From an uncultured Haemophilus sp. (GTDB lineage Bacteria; Pseudomonadota; Gammaproteobacteria; Enterobacterales; Pasteurellaceae), in the NCBI GenBank assembly GCA_902482195.1, contig CABSZQ010000069.1, positions 1-6,941 of the forward strand: DNA of 6,941 nucleotides, read 5' to 3'. Under the pieces are notes generated by a model that saw nothing but the letters and a program-made list of their open reading frames with translations, was not told the origin of the DNA and did no database searches. This document shows, in pieces, positions 6,764 through 6,941 of this stretch (within the stretch, counting starts at the first letter, position 1; each line of letters begins with the position of its first letter). The translations under genes were made by a program, and so were the position numbers.

Positions 6764-6779
6764 AAAATCACGTGATTTT
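6764..6779. repeat. 16-bp perfect palindrome
   Basis: AAAATCACGTGATTTT is its own reverse complement, centred at 6771/6772, and it lies between the terminator and the uptake signal. As RNA it could form a 6-bp stem (AAAATC/GATTTT) with an ACGT loop. It has U residues after it in both directions, so it may be a weak additional terminator. As DNA it could be a dimeric protein site, for which there is no other evidence. Confidence 0.75.
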
Positions 6780-6781
6780 TG

Positions 6782-6790
6782 ACCGCACTT
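6782..6790 (-). repeat. DNA uptake signal sequence (USS), reverse orientation, at the end of the convergent gene
   Basis: The plus strand reads ACCGCACTT. Its last base is shared with the stop codon of the minus-strand gene (6790-6792). It is a single copy, without an inverted partner. Confidence 0.9.
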
Positions 6791-6941
6791 TATTCGTTTA
6801 CATCACCTAATAAAGCCGCATATTTCTTCGTTGATTCTGAGCTTTCCAACGTAATTTTAAACGCCATTGTTAGCGGTACAGAAAGTAACATGCCAACCGT
6901 GCCGAGCAACCATCCCCAGAAAAGTAATGAAAAGAATACGA
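6790..6941 (-). CDS. AI-2E family transporter, C-terminal end (partial, TqsA-like)
   Basis: On the minus strand, bases 6939 down to 6793 encode 49 residues ending at TAA (6790-6792). They begin [20 protein letters not shown], continue [20 protein letters not shown] and end AALLGDVNE. The [18 protein letters not shown] block is characteristic of the last membrane region of AI-2E-family permeases (PerM/YdiK/TqsA superfamily). These are inner-membrane proteins of about 340-360 residues, some of which export the quorum signal AI-2 or other small solutes. TqsA is the closest member I recall, but 49 residues cannot fix the orthologue or substrate. The gene runs off the right edge. It converges on secF and shares the terminator at 6732-6757. 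Confidence 0.8.
   Translation of the reverse strand, partial: VFFSLLFWGWLLGTVGMLLSVPLTMAFKITLESSESTKKYAALLGDVNE

Overview
The window is chromosomal DNA of a Haemophilus-type Pasteurellaceae, most likely H. influenzae or a close relative. Two lines of evidence support this. It carries eight exact copies of the 9-base Haemophilus uptake signal sequence (AAGTGCGGT or its complement). The AT-rich queA, tgt, yajC, secD and secF genes are also close to their E. coli counterparts as I remember them. No search could be run, so species level is inference.

Layout. Positions 1-179 hold the broken tail of a cas1-like gene (in-frame amber stop, truncated just after the catalytic-Glu motif), clearly richer in G+C (94 of the first 180 bases) than the AT-rich genes that follow. 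Positions 180-295 are an AT- and pyrimidine-rich leader with possible promoter elements. queA (296-1387) is closed by a strong terminator (1432-1455). A near-consensus promoter (1393-1421) sits just in front of that terminator and should serve tgt (1500-2648). tgt ends in a terminator made of two inverted uptake signals (2655-2697). Next come a hemerythrin-domain gene (2713-3225) and, 3 bases later, a TusA-like CPxP gene (3229-3456). yajC (3559-3849), secD (3873-5723) and secF (5734-6708) follow as a tight operon with its own candidate promoter. A bidirectional terminator (6732-6757), a 16-bp palindrome and an uptake signal separate secF from the 3' end of a convergent AI-2E-family membrane protein gene (minus strand, 6790-6941, running off the window).

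How the genes work together. Tgt puts preQ1 into tRNA anticodons and QueA then builds epoxyqueuosine on it, so queA and tgt are consecutive steps of queuosine synthesis. YajC, SecD and SecF form the accessory complex that uses the proton motive force to help SecYEG export proteins. In E. coli queA-tgt-yajC-secD-secF lie consecutively. Here the same order is kept, but terminators divide it and a two-gene hemerythrin/TusA-like cassette lies between tgt and yajC. Most of the window is conserved housekeeping DNA. The less ordinary parts are the cas1 relic, the hemerythrin/TusA-like pair, the terminator-promoter overlap before tgt and the palindrome after secF.
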